From Gammaproteobacteria bacterium (lineage in GTDB: Bacteria > Pseudomonadota > Gammaproteobacteria > Methylococcales > Methylomonadaceae), in assembly GCA_024511045.1 (NCBI GenBank), contig JANEMG010000163.1, positions 1 to 6,034 on the forward strand: a DNA stretch of 6,034 nt, read 5' to 3'. Position numbers and translations under genes: made by a program. Under the pieces are notes generated by a model that saw only the letters and a program-made list of their open reading frames with translations, searched no databases and was not told the DNA's origin. Of this stretch, positions 5,682 through 6,034 are shown piece after piece. Within the stretch, counting starts at the first letter, position 1, and each line of letters begins with the position of its first letter.

Positions 5682-6034
5682 ATGGGGAAAAATGTTGTAG
5701 TCATAGGAACGCAATGGGGGGACGAAGGCAAAGGCAAGCTGGTTGACATATTGACCGAGAAAGCCGATGCAGTGGTGCGTTTCCAGGGCGGTCACAATGC
5801 CGGCCACACTTTGGTCATCGACGGTCAGAAAACAATATTGCATCTGATCCCGTCAGGTGTTTTGCGCGATGGCGTGCAATGCATGCTGGGCAACGGTGTC
5901 GTCCTGTCTCTCAATGCCCTGCTGAAGGAAATCGATATTCTGGAGAAATCCGGGATCGACGTCAGAAACCGATTGCTGATCAGTGAAGCTTGTGCGCTGC
6001 TGCTGCCTTTTCATGTCGCCGTGGACCAGGCCAG
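5682..6034 (+). CDS. purA: Adenylosuccinate synthetase, N-terminal part
   Basis: PurA joins IMP and aspartate using GTP to make adenylosuccinate, the first committed step to AMP. The 117 complete codons present begin MGKNVVVIGTQWGDEGKGK; the P-loop-like GDEGKGK (13-19) contains the catalytic Asp14 (Asp13 in the usual numbering), and GGHNAGHT (36-43) contains the catalytic His42 (His41). LHLIPSG and LGNGVVL, conserved in the family, follow, then LLISEACALLLPFHVAVD. The gene is cut by the window end at about one quarter to one third of its usual length of roughly 430 residues. GGGAAG at 5673-5678 is close to the ATG. Only 12 bases separate it from the hisZ stop, so the two are almost certainly co-transcribed. 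No frameshift is seen in the visible part. Confidence 0.97.
   Translation, partial: MGKNVVVIGTQWGDEGKGKLVDILTEKADAVVRFQGGHNAGHTLVIDGQKTILHLIPSGVLRDGVQCMLGNGVVLSLNALLKEIDILEKSGIDVRNRLLISEACALLLPFHVAVDQA

Overview
The window carries a classic proteobacterial housekeeping cluster, all on the + strand: hfq, hflX, hflK, hflC, hisZ and the first third of purA. The proteins resemble gammaproteobacterial versions (HflX with the family's ERAILVH and RPGETQLE-type blocks, a short-tailed Hfq, HflK opening MSWNEPG). The same order also occurs in betaproteobacteria, so the assignment is 'Proteobacteria, probably Gammaproteobacteria', without a genus. Base composition looks moderate and even across the genes, with AT-rich gaps. 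Nothing suggests a phage, plasmid or accessory island.

Layout. Positions 1-272 hold no recognisable gene, only possible promoter and terminator signals. hfq (273-512) is intact. hflX (545-1778) starts at TTG and is broken: two single-base losses put its three parts in three different frames, the first exactly in the GTPase NKxD motif, and an 11-12-residue stretch of its N-terminal domain is also missing. The 560-base gap after it (1779-2338) holds a 144-bp miniature inverted-repeat element flanked by an exact 8-bp target duplication, then several palindromes, a terminator-like hairpin, a candidate promoter and a perfect 14-bp tandem repeat just before hflK. hflK (2339-3532) and hflC (3532-4389) overlap by one base and are intact. 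A hairpin across the hflC stop and a good intrinsic terminator separate them from hisZ (4482-5669), which is followed 12 bases later by purA (5682 to the window end).

How the genes fit together. Hfq is the RNA chaperone for small RNAs. HflX is normally a ribosome-splitting heat-shock GTPase and is probably inactive here unless the frameshifts are sequencing errors. HflK and HflC form the periplasm-facing membrane complex that encloses and restrains the FtsH protease. HisZ is the regulatory subunit for the first step of histidine synthesis, and PurA makes adenylosuccinate; histidine synthesis consumes ATP and returns AICAR to purine synthesis, which may explain their pairing. No new defence or metabolic system is visible. 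The notable points are the decaying hflX, the miniature transposon with clean target duplication beside it, and the way the old operon seems to have been divided into separate transcription blocks.
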